Of a stretch of 62,146 nt of DNA, positions 53,532 through 61,104 are shown in pieces. The notes beneath the pieces were generated by a model. The model was not told where the DNA came from, did not search any database, and saw only the letters and a program-made list of their open reading frames with translations. The DNA lies in contig CAZRGV010000019.1 in NCBI GenBank assembly GCA_964599655.1, positions 1-62,146 on the forward strand, written 5' to 3'. The stretch is from CAZRGV01 sp964599655 (lineage in GTDB: Bacteria; Planctomycetota; Planctomycetia; Isosphaerales; Isosphaeraceae). How positions within the stretch are numbered: position 1 is the stretch's first letter; each line of letters starts with the position of its first letter. Made by a program: the position numbers and the translations under genes.

Positions 53532-54311
53532 TCATGGTTCTGGGTAGAAGGCCGGATACCGCTGCTTGATCGCTCGAATCCCCGCGTGAACCGCGTGGAC
53601 GTCGAAGCCGTGCACGAACATCCGGCAGCCCCAGCCCGCCATCCGCTCGGCGTACTCCGGCCCTCTTGGCACGATGCCCCAGGGCTTACCGGCCTCCTGG
53701 CAGGCCCGGGCGATGTTCTCGATCGTTTCGAGGCAACGGGGGTTCTCGAAGTCGCCCGGCACGCCAAGCACCTGGCTGATATCGGCGGGCCCGACAAACA
53801 GCAGGTCGACGTCGGGCACGGCGGCGATCTCGGCGACCGACGCGATCGCGCCGGCGGTTTCGATCTGGATTCCCACGAACGTCTCGGCGTTGGCCTTCGC
53901 GACGTACTCGGCCAGCGGGGTCAGGCCGAATCGGCCGTCGCGGTTGCCCCCGTTCATGCCTCGTTCGCCTCGGGGCCAGAACTTGGCCCATCGCACGGCC
54001 TGTTCCGCTTCCGCGGCGGAACGCGCCATGCTGATCATCACGCCCCCCGAACCAGCTTCGAGCGGTCGCATCACGGCCGCGTAATCGGTGGCCGGCAGGC
54101 GGACAAAGTTGTCCAGCCCATACGCTCGGGCCGCCAGAACGGCCAGCTCGATCTGCTGCATCGAGAGCCCCGCGTGCTCGCCGTCCAGCCAGAGCGCGTC
54201 GAAGCCGCCATGCTCCCCGACGATCTCGATCAGCTTGGGGTGGAGCAACTGCCCGATCCCGAACATCCGAACGGTCTTCCCCTGAGCCAGCAGTTCCTTG
54301 ATCCGAGCCAT
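53532..54311 (-). CDS. HpcH/HpaI-family aldolase
   Basis: A 259-residue class II aldolase of the 2,4-dihydroxyhept-2-enedioate / 2-keto-3-deoxy-sugar acid type, cleaving a hydroxy-keto acid into pyruvate and an aldehyde. Signature pieces: GGFDALWLDGEHAGLSMQQI, EAGSGGVMISMARSAAEAEQ, WPRGERGMN, the metal-binding Glu in GIQIETAGAI and Asp in FVGPADISQVLG. The start is ATG 54311, since GGAG lies six bases upstream; for ATG 54317 the same site would be adjacent. It may act downstream of sugar-acid enzymes such as the uronate isomerase-like protein 3 kb away. Confidence 0.92.
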   Translation of the reverse strand: MARIKELLAQGKTVRMFGIGQLLHPKLIEIVGEHGGFDALWLDGEHAGLSMQQIELAVLAARAYGLDNFVRLPATDYAAVMRPLEAGSGGVMISMARSAAEAEQAVRWAKFWPRGERGMNGGNRDGRFGLTPLAEYVAKANAETFVGIQIETAGAIASVAEIAAVPDVDLLFVGPADISQVLGVPGDFENPRCLETIENIARACQEAGKPWGIVPRGPEYAERMAGWGCRMFVHGFDVHAVHAGIRAIKQRYPAFYPEP

Positions 54312-54511
54312 TCGCATCTCCCCCCTTCCGGTTCGTCCATCGCCACGGGATCGGCCGATTGTACGGGCCTTGCGGCCCGCTCGCGACCCGTTTCACCCGA
54401 TCGTTTCTGGAATCTCGCGAGCGAATCGTTTCCAATGGCGAGGTCGGCCCGTTCCACGACCCAAACCGCGATCCACGATCTCGGACCGCCCCGAACCCCG
54501 TTCGACGCCCG

Positions 54512-55195
54512 ATGAAAACACCCCCCATCCGGCTGGCCTTCGGCGCCGTTTTCTGGCGAGTCTTCCTCTTGACCTTCGGCCTGACCGAAATCGTGATCTG
54601 GGGCAAGGTCCGGTTCTGGTTCCGCGGCGGACGCCGGGGCCGTCGCCTCGCGGCCTTGCTCTACTTCACCCCGAGCGCCCTCTACCGCGCCTTTCTGATC
54701 GCGACTCTCGTCACCGTCGCCCTCGACCTGTTCATCCGGTTCCTGATCCGACCCATCGTCGGCTCCTGGTACAACCCAGTGCAAGGCATCGGATCGAGCG
54801 AGACCCCCCTGGGCTTCCACCTCGACCCCAACGAGTGGATCGTCGACGAGGCTCCGGCCCGTCGCGCCTCGGGTCGGGGCTGGCGGCCCGGAACCTTGAT
54901 CCTCACGAGCAAGATGGTCTGGTTCTTCCCGAGGGCTTGGGACCTGGAACCCTGGTCGTTGCCGCTGGACGCGCTTCGATCGGTCACCACGACTCCCGGG
55001 CGACGGCCTCTGGGCACGTTCGTCCTCGGCGTGCCCGATCGACTGGCCCTGCGTGATGCCGAAGGCCGGGACACCCTGTTCGCGGTCGCCGATCCAGGCG
55101 CGGTGGTCGATTGGTTCTCCAGGCCGGAGCTGGCACAATACCAGGTCTCCAGAGATACGATACCGACCTCCCACGAGCAGCCCTACGATGTCTGA
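54512..55195 (+). CDS. Membrane protein with PH/GRAM-like C-terminal domain
   Basis: A 227-residue protein from ATG 54512. Two hydrophobic segments (VFWRVFLLTFGLTEIVIW and FLIATLVTVALDLFIRFLI) are followed by a soluble domain of ~120 residues whose strand pattern (GTLILTSKMVWFFPRAWDLE, LPLDALRSVTTTPGRRPLGT, DTLFAVADPGAVVDWF) resembles bacterial PH or GRAM-like domains. Function unknown. The next gene starts inside its last codons (8 bp overlap), so the two are translated together. Confidence 0.72.
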   Translation: MKTPPIRLAFGAVFWRVFLLTFGLTEIVIWGKVRFWFRGGRRGRRLAALLYFTPSALYRAFLIATLVTVALDLFIRFLIRPIVGSWYNPVQGIGSSETPLGFHLDPNEWIVDEAPARRASGRGWRPGTLILTSKMVWFFPRAWDLEPWSLPLDALRSVTTTPGRRPLGTFVLGVPDRLALRDAEGRDTLFAVADPGAVVDWFSRPELAQYQVSRDTIPTSHEQPYDV

Positions 55196-56183
55196 ACGCT
55201 TCCAGGTCCTGATCGCCGACTTCCTTGACGAGACCCGCATCGAGTCGCCCGTTCTCGAAGGGCTCGCCCGCCTCGACCTGGCCCACGCCCGGAGTGAGGC
55301 GGACCTCGCCTCGAAGGTCAAGGATGCCGATGCCTTGATCCTCTACCACGACATCCCGTTGCTCACGGACCTCACCTTCGCCCTGGCCGACCGCTGCCTC
55401 GGCGTCGTGCGGGCCGGCGTCGGATACAACAATGTGGATCTCTCCGCCGCGTCGGCCCGAGGCATCGTCGTCTGCAACGTCCCCGACTATGGCACCGAGG
55501 AAGTCGCCGATCACGCGATCATGATGCTGCTGGCCATCGCCAGGCACCTGATTCCCTCGGACCGTGCGATCCGCGAGGGGGGCTGGGACTATCGCACGAC
55601 GATCGACTCGCCCCGCCTTCGAGGCAAGACCCTCGGCCTGGTCGGCTGTGGCCGGATCGGCACCGCGACCGCCCTTCGGGCCAAAACCTTCGGGCTCGAC
55701 GTCGTGATCTACGACCCGTACATCGCGCCCGGAATCGAGAAGGCCCTCGGGGTACGTCGGGTCGATCGCCTGGAAGACCTGCTCGAACAGAGCCACTTCG
55801 TCAGCCTGCACTGTTACCTCGACGAGCGGAGCCACCACCTCATCAACGCCAGAACGCTCGAGCGGATGCGTCCCGGCAGCATCCTGATCAACACGGCCCG
55901 AGGGCCCGTCGTGGATCAAGAGGCCCTGCTCGCCGCCCTCGACTCGGGCCGGCTCCTCGGCGCCGGTCTGGATGTGGTCGAGCGCGAACCGCTCGACGAC
56001 GACCGCATCCGGCACCATCCCCGGATCATCCTCACGCCGCATTCGGCCTTCTACAGCATTGAGGGCTTCGTCGAGCTCCGCCGCAAGACGGCCGAGGAAG
56101 TGCGACGCATCCTCCTGGGCCAGGCCCCGCGCTGCCCGGTGAACCTCGACCGCATCAAGCAGCGACGCATGCCTGCCTCTTGA
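55188..56183 (+). CDS. D-2-hydroxyacid dehydrogenase, CtBP-like
   Basis: A 331-residue NAD-dependent dehydrogenase. The Rossmann motif is GLVGCGRIGTATALRAKTFG; the catalytic Arg lies in INTARGPVVDQEAL, Glu in VVEREPLDDD and His in ILTPHSAFYSIEGFVELR, the last being typical of CtBP-like members. It reduces a 2-keto acid to a D-2-hydroxyacid or the reverse; the substrate is not known. ATG 55188 overlaps the previous gene by 8 bp, and the gene is followed closely by the radical SAM gene, giving a four-gene run on the plus strand. Confidence 0.92.
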   Translation: MSERFQVLIADFLDETRIESPVLEGLARLDLAHARSEADLASKVKDADALILYHDIPLLTDLTFALADRCLGVVRAGVGYNNVDLSAASARGIVVCNVPDYGTEEVADHAIMMLLAIARHLIPSDRAIREGGWDYRTTIDSPRLRGKTLGLVGCGRIGTATALRAKTFGLDVVIYDPYIAPGIEKALGVRRVDRLEDLLEQSHFVSLHCYLDERSHHLINARTLERMRPGSILINTARGPVVDQEALLAALDSGRLLGAGLDVVEREPLDDDRIRHHPRIILTPHSAFYSIEGFVELRRKTAEEVRRILLGQAPRCPVNLDRIKQRRMPAS

Positions 56184-56206
56184 TCGAAGGCGAGGCATTC
56201 CCCTTT

Positions 56207-57067
56207 ATGCAAACCACCCGAGCCACAATCCGGTCGGTGCTCACACGCTCCTCGGGCTACCTCAAGACGGTCTGCTCGCACTCGCTCCAGCCCTATCGAG
56301 GATGCCCGTTCGGACGGTCTCTGTGTGGTGTCGGATGTTACGTCCAGCACAATGTTTACGTCACGAAGGGCCGCGAGTGGGGGAGCTTTCTGGAGGTTCG
56401 CGACGGGGCGGCGGACGCCTATCGGAATGGGTACGGCCGAGAGCGGGCCTGGGCCCGTCGGAGCCGCGGCGGGTTCGTGGTCTTCCTCTCCAGCGCGACC
56501 GAGCCATTCCCCCCCCAGGAAGCCCGCTTCGGAGTGACTCGGAGCGTGCTCGAGGCCATGGTCGATCGGCCTCCTGACGGTCTGATCGTCCAGACGCATT
56601 CGCACCGGATCGACACCGCGATCGACGTCCTGACCACCCTGGCGACTCGTTGCCGGCTCCGTTGTCACATCTCGATCGAGACCGACCGCGACCGATTGCC
56701 CGGCCTGCCCCCCTCGGCCAGTTCGGTCGCCGACCGCTTCGAGGCGGCCAGGGCCTTGAAAGCGGCGGGGCTCTTCGTGGTGATTACCGTGTCCCCCTTG
56801 TTGCCGATTGCCGACCCGAACCGGTTCTTCGGCCGGATCGCTGAGGTCGCCGATGCCGTCGTGCTCGACCACTTCGTCGGAGGAGACGGCTCGCCCGAGG
56901 GGCGTCGAACCCGCAAGACCCGGCTACCCGACGCGATGGCGGCCGTCGATCCGTCGGCCGTCGACCTGGCCTATCGCGACCGCATGGGCGAGGTGGCCCG
57001 CCAGTATCTTCCCGGTCGGGTCGGGTTTCATCGCGACGGCTTCGCCGGACGTTGGGCCGGCGGTTGA
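56207..57067 (+). CDS. Radical SAM protein of the SPL-related type with CX6CX3C
   Basis: A 286-residue protein from ATG 56207 (a TTG at 56180 overlapping the previous stop as TTGA would add nine residues). The N-terminal cysteine cluster reads YRGCPFGRSLCGVGCYVQHN: Cys33, Cys40 and Cys44 give CX6CX3C rather than the standard CX3CX2C. The context (PYRGC...C..CY) matches spore-photoproduct-lyase-related radical SAM enzymes. Later pieces HISIETDRDRLPGLPPSASS and RFEAARALKAAGLFVVITVS followed by PLLP fit a partial TIM barrel with SAM contacts. It should bind a [4Fe-4S] cluster and cleave SAM; the substrate is unknown, and DNA repair is only one option. Confidence 0.82.
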   Translation: MQTTRATIRSVLTRSSGYLKTVCSHSLQPYRGCPFGRSLCGVGCYVQHNVYVTKGREWGSFLEVRDGAADAYRNGYGRERAWARRSRGGFVVFLSSATEPFPPQEARFGVTRSVLEAMVDRPPDGLIVQTHSHRIDTAIDVLTTLATRCRLRCHISIETDRDRLPGLPPSASSVADRFEAARALKAAGLFVVITVSPLLPIADPNRFFGRIAEVADAVVLDHFVGGDGSPEGRRTRKTRLPDAMAAVDPSAVDLAYRDRMGEVARQYLPGRVGFHRDGFAGRWAGG

Positions 57068-57181
57068 GTCTCGCCAGGAACCCCTGAGTTCCCGATAATC
57101 GTCGGAGTTCGGGCGGCTGGCGCCTGGCCGGGACGGATGGCGAGGGAGGCGATGCGGGAGGTCGAGGCAAGAGGCAATCGG

Positions 57182-58585
57182 ATGCGGAAGGCTCTGGCCT
57201 GGGTCGCCGTGCTGGCCCTGATGGCGGCCTTGACGGCCTTGACCACCCGACAGGCGTTGGAACGCTACCGCGACCTTCGCACGGGCTGGTCGTGGGATCT
57301 GGCCTACTACAACCAGTGGCTCTGGGCCCTGACCCAGGGCGACGGCATCCTTTCGGTCCGCCCATTGGCCGCCTACGCGGAGGAAGGTCCCTCCGTCTGG
57401 AAGACCAACTACCTCGCGCCGGTGCGGTTCGCAATCGTGCCGTTCTACCGGCTCTTTCCCGACCCGAGGACCCTCCTGGTCATCCAGAACGTGGTCGTCT
57501 GGTGGTGCCTGCCGGCGGCGTTCGGCCTGGTGCTGGCCGAGTCGGGATCGCTGGCGATGGCCCTGTCGGCGGTCGCGTTGGTGCCGGTCACACCGTTGCT
57601 CTGGCCCCTGGTCTGGAACGACTTCCGTGAGCTGCAACTGGCGATTCCCTTTGTGATCTGGGCCTTCCACGGCGTCCGGAGCCGTTCGGTCTGGCTCACG
57701 GTGCTCGGCGTCGTCGGCTTGCTGGCCTGCCGGCAAGAGTTCGCGCTGCTGGTCGCCTCGATGGCCATCCTGCCGCCTCGCCAGCCGCAAACGATCGCCG
57801 ACCGCTACCGATGGGCCCGGAACCTGCTTTACCTGGGACTGGGCTGGATGTTCCTCGTTTTCTTTGGCTACCTCGGACTGGTCGTCGGAGCCGCCGCGCC
57901 GCGGCAGTACCTCGAACAGTTCGGCGGACCGAAGGCCGGTCTGCTCCAGACGTTGGGAACGTCGCTCGACTTCCTCCTGGTCGGCATGGGATCGTGGGCG
58001 GTCCTGTCGGGGATCGCTCCCCGGGTGGCGATTCTGGCCTTGCCCTGGGTCTGGAGCCTGGCCAGCGGGCGATGGGCCTTGCGGCTGATCGGCACCGAGC
58101 AGTGGCACCACGTTCGATACGCCGCGCCGATGGCGGCCGTCGTGCTGGCCGCCGGCCTGATCGGCTACGCCCGGCTGGGCGTGGTGGCCCGTAAAGTCCC
58201 GAGAGGACACCTCTTGCTCGCCGCGGCCTGGGTCCTGGCGGCCTTCGGGATGATCGGCGCCAAGCGGTTGCTGGACCAACGGATCGAACAGATCCCCTAT
58301 CCCATTTCGAAGAAAGAAGCGGCCGAAATTTGGCAATGGATCGACCGCGTCGGGCCGGATGATGGCGTTCTGGCGGTGTACGACGTCACCGCGCCGCTGT
58401 CGTCCCGAAAGCGGCTCTACAGCTACATCCTCGACCCGAACAAGCCCAAAGGCTACCCGTACCACCTGGATCGGTCGATCCGCTGGGTCTTTCTTCGCAA
58501 ACCGGACCTCGCGCCACAAATCCTAATCGACCAGGGATTTGAGGAAGTTCACGACGGCCCCTTCCTTCAGGTGTTCCGTCGCTGA
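57182..58585 (+). CDS. DUF2079-like integral membrane protein
   Basis: About 467 residues with nine or more helices. The start at ATG 57182 has AGAGG seven bases upstream; ATGs at 57137 and 57152 are possible. The first loop after helix one contains GWSWDLAYYNQWLWALTQGD, the conserved 'D-x-x-x-x-x-Q-x-x-W' opening of DUF2079 (GT-C-like) proteins, followed by YLAPVRFAIVPFYRLFPDPR and helix-rich middle, and a soluble C-terminal domain (IWQWIDRVGPDDGVLAVYDV). DUF2079 proteins are suspected polyprenol-sugar-dependent glycosyltransferases. It is the last gene of the plus-strand run. Confidence 0.83.
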   Translation: MRKALAWVAVLALMAALTALTTRQALERYRDLRTGWSWDLAYYNQWLWALTQGDGILSVRPLAAYAEEGPSVWKTNYLAPVRFAIVPFYRLFPDPRTLLVIQNVVVWWCLPAAFGLVLAESGSLAMALSAVALVPVTPLLWPLVWNDFRELQLAIPFVIWAFHGVRSRSVWLTVLGVVGLLACRQEFALLVASMAILPPRQPQTIADRYRWARNLLYLGLGWMFLVFFGYLGLVVGAAAPRQYLEQFGGPKAGLLQTLGTSLDFLLVGMGSWAVLSGIAPRVAILALPWVWSLASGRWALRLIGTEQWHHVRYAAPMAAVVLAAGLIGYARLGVVARKVPRGHLLLAAAWVLAAFGMIGAKRLLDQRIEQIPYPISKKEAAEIWQWIDRVGPDDGVLAVYDVTAPLSSRKRLYSYILDPNKPKGYPYHLDRSIRWVFLRKPDLAPQILIDQGFEEVHDGPFLQVFRR

Positions 58586-58857
58586 ACGGCCCTGGACTTG
58601 TCTTCGAAACGAACGCGTCGAAGAATCGATCGGACCGGTCGAAACGAAGAACCCAAAATTTTTTTGAATTCGCGCGAACCCGAAACGTTATCATCTTGTC
58701 AGGACGGCTGTCGGCGCGTCGACTCTCCATCGGTCGTCACGTCGACGCTGTCGGGCAATGTGCCCCCAAATTTTCAAGGAACGTGGGAAGGGGAGTTTTC
58801 GCAAACCCTCCAGGGAGTTCGTCGGAGACGGGACGCAAGTCCTCTGAACGAATCGAG

Positions 58858-58884
58858 GCCGGCCCGACGAGACAACGGGCCGGC
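58858..58884 (+). promoter_or_regulatory. Hairpin in structured leader
   Basis: GCCGGCCCG (58858-58866) and CGGGCCGGC (58876-58884) pair perfectly over a 9-base loop. It is flanked by CGTC/GACG (58820-58830), a GNRA-tetraloop hairpin GGAC-GCAA-GTCC (58831-58842) and CGGCGGC/GCCGCCG (58891-58915). The tandem arrangement upstream of a start codon suggests a structured 5' leader; it may also include a terminator for the DUF2079 gene. Confidence 0.45.
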
Positions 58885-58973
58885 GCCCCTCGGCGGCTGA
58901 ATCGATCGGCCGCCGTCCCCGTGCTGTCTCTCATCTATTCTACCGCCTGATTGGCGGACGTGAGGGTCTAGCC

Positions 58974-59510
58974 ATGTTGAACCGCCTGAACCGGACGTTG
59001 TCGGCCAACCTGAACGGGCTGAACCTCGGCACGCGGTCGTTCGCCGCCCTGGCGAACCTCAACAACGGTACCCCGACCCTGCGCCTCCGCCACGCCCATC
59101 CTCAGCGTGTCGTATCCCACGTGCGCGACGGGAGTATTGGCGATCCGGATGCCTCGAGGATTTCGATTCCGAGAGATCCGATGTCGATGCCCCCGTGCTC
59201 ACCCTCCGGGTCCTGGTGGTTCCTCGGGAGCCATCAGGCCAGGGCGAGGGTCGAGGTCGTGACCGAGACACCGCCCGCCGTACCCCTGGAGCTTCCAGGC
59301 GTCACGGTAGGCGGTCGAGCACCGGGCCAACCGCAAGGTCAAGGCCAGCCGCGTTCCGTCAAACCGGGACGGAAACCTCAGCCCAAACCGGGGCGGAGGT
59401 TTCGTGACTCCGGGCTCCAGGAACGCGGAGCCTTTGCCGCCCTGGGCTGTGCTCGAACGACCGACCGAGCAACCTTCGCCCCCGTCGCCGCACTGGCGTC
59501 GGGGGGGTGA
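58974..59510 (+). pseudogene. Doubtful ORF, possibly frameshifted
   Basis: An open frame of 178 codons begins at ATG 58974 with a plausible N-terminus (MLNRLNRTLSANLNGLNLG). After ~40 residues the composition stops looking protein-like in this frame, while another frame (that of 59195) gives LEDFDSERSDVDAPVLTLRV and LVVPREPSGQGEGRG, which looks more natural. Either a frameshift broke a small gene, or only the short N-terminal peptide is real, or none is coding. No ribosome site is clear. I recognise no family. Confidence 0.3.
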
Positions 59511-59922
59511 GAATCGACCCCCAGACCACATAGCCCTCGGTTGGGCCACACCGGGACGATGACCTCGGGGCCTTCGGGCCGTCTCATCCTGTCCTGAGTG
59601 CCTTGCCTGTTCCCAGGGTGTCATCTGGCGGTCGGTTCCGCGCGGATCACGCGCTTCTCGCCGAGTTCCTCCGGCTGTTGGCGTTCCGCGTCGTGCCGTC
59701 CACCGTCGGCCGCCTGTCGCGGCGACCGGCCCGATTGGTCCGTCCTTCCCTTGTGGGCGGCGATCCCGTGCGATCGCCCCGGAGGACGGGGACCCAGAGG
59801 CCGCGCGTCCCGACCGGTGCCGTGAACGCGACCAGCGCCGCGCTTGTGCCATGTGGCTTTGCCAAGCCTTTGGCGGCATTCCGGCACAACGGCGCCCACC
59901 CCTGAGGATGGGGAATCGACCC

Positions 59923-60579
59923 GTGATCGCCAGCGACCGCAACGCCGTCTTGAAGGCCCAGTGGGACCAGACCGCCGAGCTTGTTGTCCGCGCCCAGGGG
60001 GGCGACCGTGACGCCTTCGGTGCCCTGGTTGAACAGTTCCAGCGGACCGTCTACGCCATCTGCCTGAACCGGCTCGGACACCCGAGCGAGGCCGCCGAGC
60101 TGACGCAGGAGGTCTTCCTCCATGTCCTGCGACGGATCGGCCAGCTCCGGGAGCCGGAGCGGTTCGCCGGCTGGCTGCGGCAGGTCGCCGTCCGCATGGC
60201 CATCAACCGGGCCACGCGACGGGTGCCGCCCGCCAGCGTCGAGGACGAGGTCCTCGAAGGGGCCGGCGCGCGCCGGGATGAGCCGCTGGACGAGCTGATC
60301 GCCCGCGAGCGGGCCACCCGCCTCTGGGAGGGCCTGGGCCGGCTCAAGCCGATGGATCGGGAGACCCTCGTGGCCTTCTACATCCACGGCCAGTCGCTGG
60401 TCGAGATGGCCGAGGCGCAGGAGGCCCCGGTCGGCACCATCAAGCGTCGGCTGCACACCGCCCGCAAGCGGCTCAAGGCCGAGCTCGAAGCCAGCGTCGC
60501 CGACGCCGACGAGTGGACCGACCACCGCTTCGACGAGCAGGAGGAGGATGAACTCCTCGAAGCCTGCGCCCTGGCCTGA
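59923..60579 (+). CDS. ECF-family RNA polymerase sigma factor
   Basis: About 218 residues. GTG 59923 has GGGGA eight bases upstream; ATG 59908 in the same frame would add five residues. Region 2 reads DAFGALVEQFQRTVYAICLN, RLGHPSEAAELTQEVFLHVL and WLRQVAVRMAINRATRR; region 4 reads RLKPMDRETLVAFYIHGQSL, VEMAEAQEAPVGTIKRRLHT and ARKRLKAELEA (helix-turn-helix). It should direct RNA polymerase to a small regulon. No anti-sigma factor gene is adjacent; the acidic C-terminal tail (DEQEEDELLEACALA) is longer than usual and might be regulatory. A strong hairpin ends the transcript. Confidence 0.92.
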   Translation: MIASDRNAVLKAQWDQTAELVVRAQGGDRDAFGALVEQFQRTVYAICLNRLGHPSEAAELTQEVFLHVLRRIGQLREPERFAGWLRQVAVRMAINRATRRVPPASVEDEVLEGAGARRDEPLDELIARERATRLWEGLGRLKPMDRETLVAFYIHGQSLVEMAEAQEAPVGTIKRRLHTARKRLKAELEASVADADEWTDHRFDEQEEDELLEACALA

Positions 60580-60586
60580 ATCTGGC

Positions 60587-60620
60587 GTCTCCCCTCCTTG
60601 GGATCGCAAGGAGGGGAGAC
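60587..60620 (+). terminator. Strong hairpin after the sigma factor gene
   Basis: GTCTCCCCTCCTT (60587-60599) and AAGGAGGGGAGAC (60608-60620) form a perfect 13 bp stem with an 8-base loop, seven bases past the stop. No T run follows. Confidence 0.75.
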
Positions 60621-60671
60621 ACGCTAGGTTTGATTCACGTCTATTTCGAATGACACGTGAACATTCTTAAG

Positions 60672-60728
60672 GTAGAGTGGGCATCGTCCATCGTTCCTGA
60701 CAAGGAGGGTGGGCGATGCCCACCCTAC
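60672..60728. repeat. Palindromic intergenic element (REP-like)
   Basis: GTAGAGTGGGCATCG (60672-60686) and CGATGCCCACCCTAC (60714-60728) are complementary with one mismatch. Inside, AGGGTGGGC (60706-60714) and GCCCACCCT (60718-60726) form a second, mutually exclusive 9 bp hairpin with a 3-base loop. The element lies between convergent genes and includes the TAG stop (60725-60727) of the minus-strand gene. It has the look of a REP or mini-transposon-derived repeat and could terminate both transcripts. Confidence 0.65.
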
Positions 60729-61093
60729 GGTTGTTGATGGCGGGGTTCCTGGGCGTCGCGTTCGCGAAGGTACGAGGCGGCCCGGGCCCGGAGGCGGGCG
60801 AAATCGAGCCAGGCGAGCGTCACCAGCGGGATGTACAGGATGCCGGCGACGATGAGGCCGGTGCCGGGGGCCCCGAACGCGGTGAACAGCGCGACGAACA
60901 TCAAGGCGATGACGGCGGGCACGAGCGTCAGGGCCAGCGTGACGCGCCGGTAGCGGTCGAGCTGTTCCTCCAGGGGTTCGGCGCCGAGGCGAAGTCGCCC
61001 CAATCGACGCTGCCAGTACCGCTGGCGTTCGGCCCAGGCGTCGGGAGCCGAGGCGGGCGTCGCGCTGGGTTCGGTCCGGGTTTCCGGGTTCAT
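60725..61093 (-). CDS. Small two-helix membrane protein
   Basis: A 122-residue protein. ATG 61093 has GAGAG six bases upstream. A cytoplasmic N-terminal segment of ~50 residues rich in Arg and Trp (AWAERQRYWQRRLGRLRLG) is followed by two helices (VTLALTLVPAVIALMFVALF and GLIVAGILYIPLVTLAWL) and a basic tail. Unknown family. It follows the DUF72 gene by only 11 bases and is probably co-transcribed. Its stop codon lies within the palindromic element, so the last residues (EPRHQQP) may have been altered when that element arrived. Confidence 0.7.
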   Translation of the reverse strand: MNPETRTEPSATPASAPDAWAERQRYWQRRLGRLRLGAEPLEEQLDRYRRVTLALTLVPAVIALMFVALFTAFGAPGTGLIVAGILYIPLVTLAWLDFARLRARAASYLRERDAQEPRHQQP

Positions 61094-61104
61094 GATCGTC
61101 TCTC

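Larger units (their letters stand above)
58586..59922. other. Gene-poor 1.3 kb stretch with structured leader
   Basis: Starts with AT-rich, promoter-like sequence (TTGAAT at ~58664, then TTATCA 18 bases on), followed by four successive hairpins (58820-58915) and the doubtful gene at 58974. From 59510 to 59907 no persuasive gene exists; an open frame 59603-59905 (plus, ~100 codons, GC-rich third positions, ends three bases before a possible ATG of the sigma factor gene) cannot be excluded. A stem TGTGCC (59845-59850)/GGCACA (59883-59888) lies just before the sigma factor start. Confidence 0.45.

Noticed and set aside
52132..53535. 467-codon open frame on the minus strand
   Set aside because: Antisense to the exported helical-repeat protein, which has a clear signal peptide.
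59199..59942. 248-codon open frame on the minus strand before the sigma factor
   Set aside because: No recognisable domain, Arg/Gly-rich, starts inside the sigma factor gene region and no ribosome site is present.
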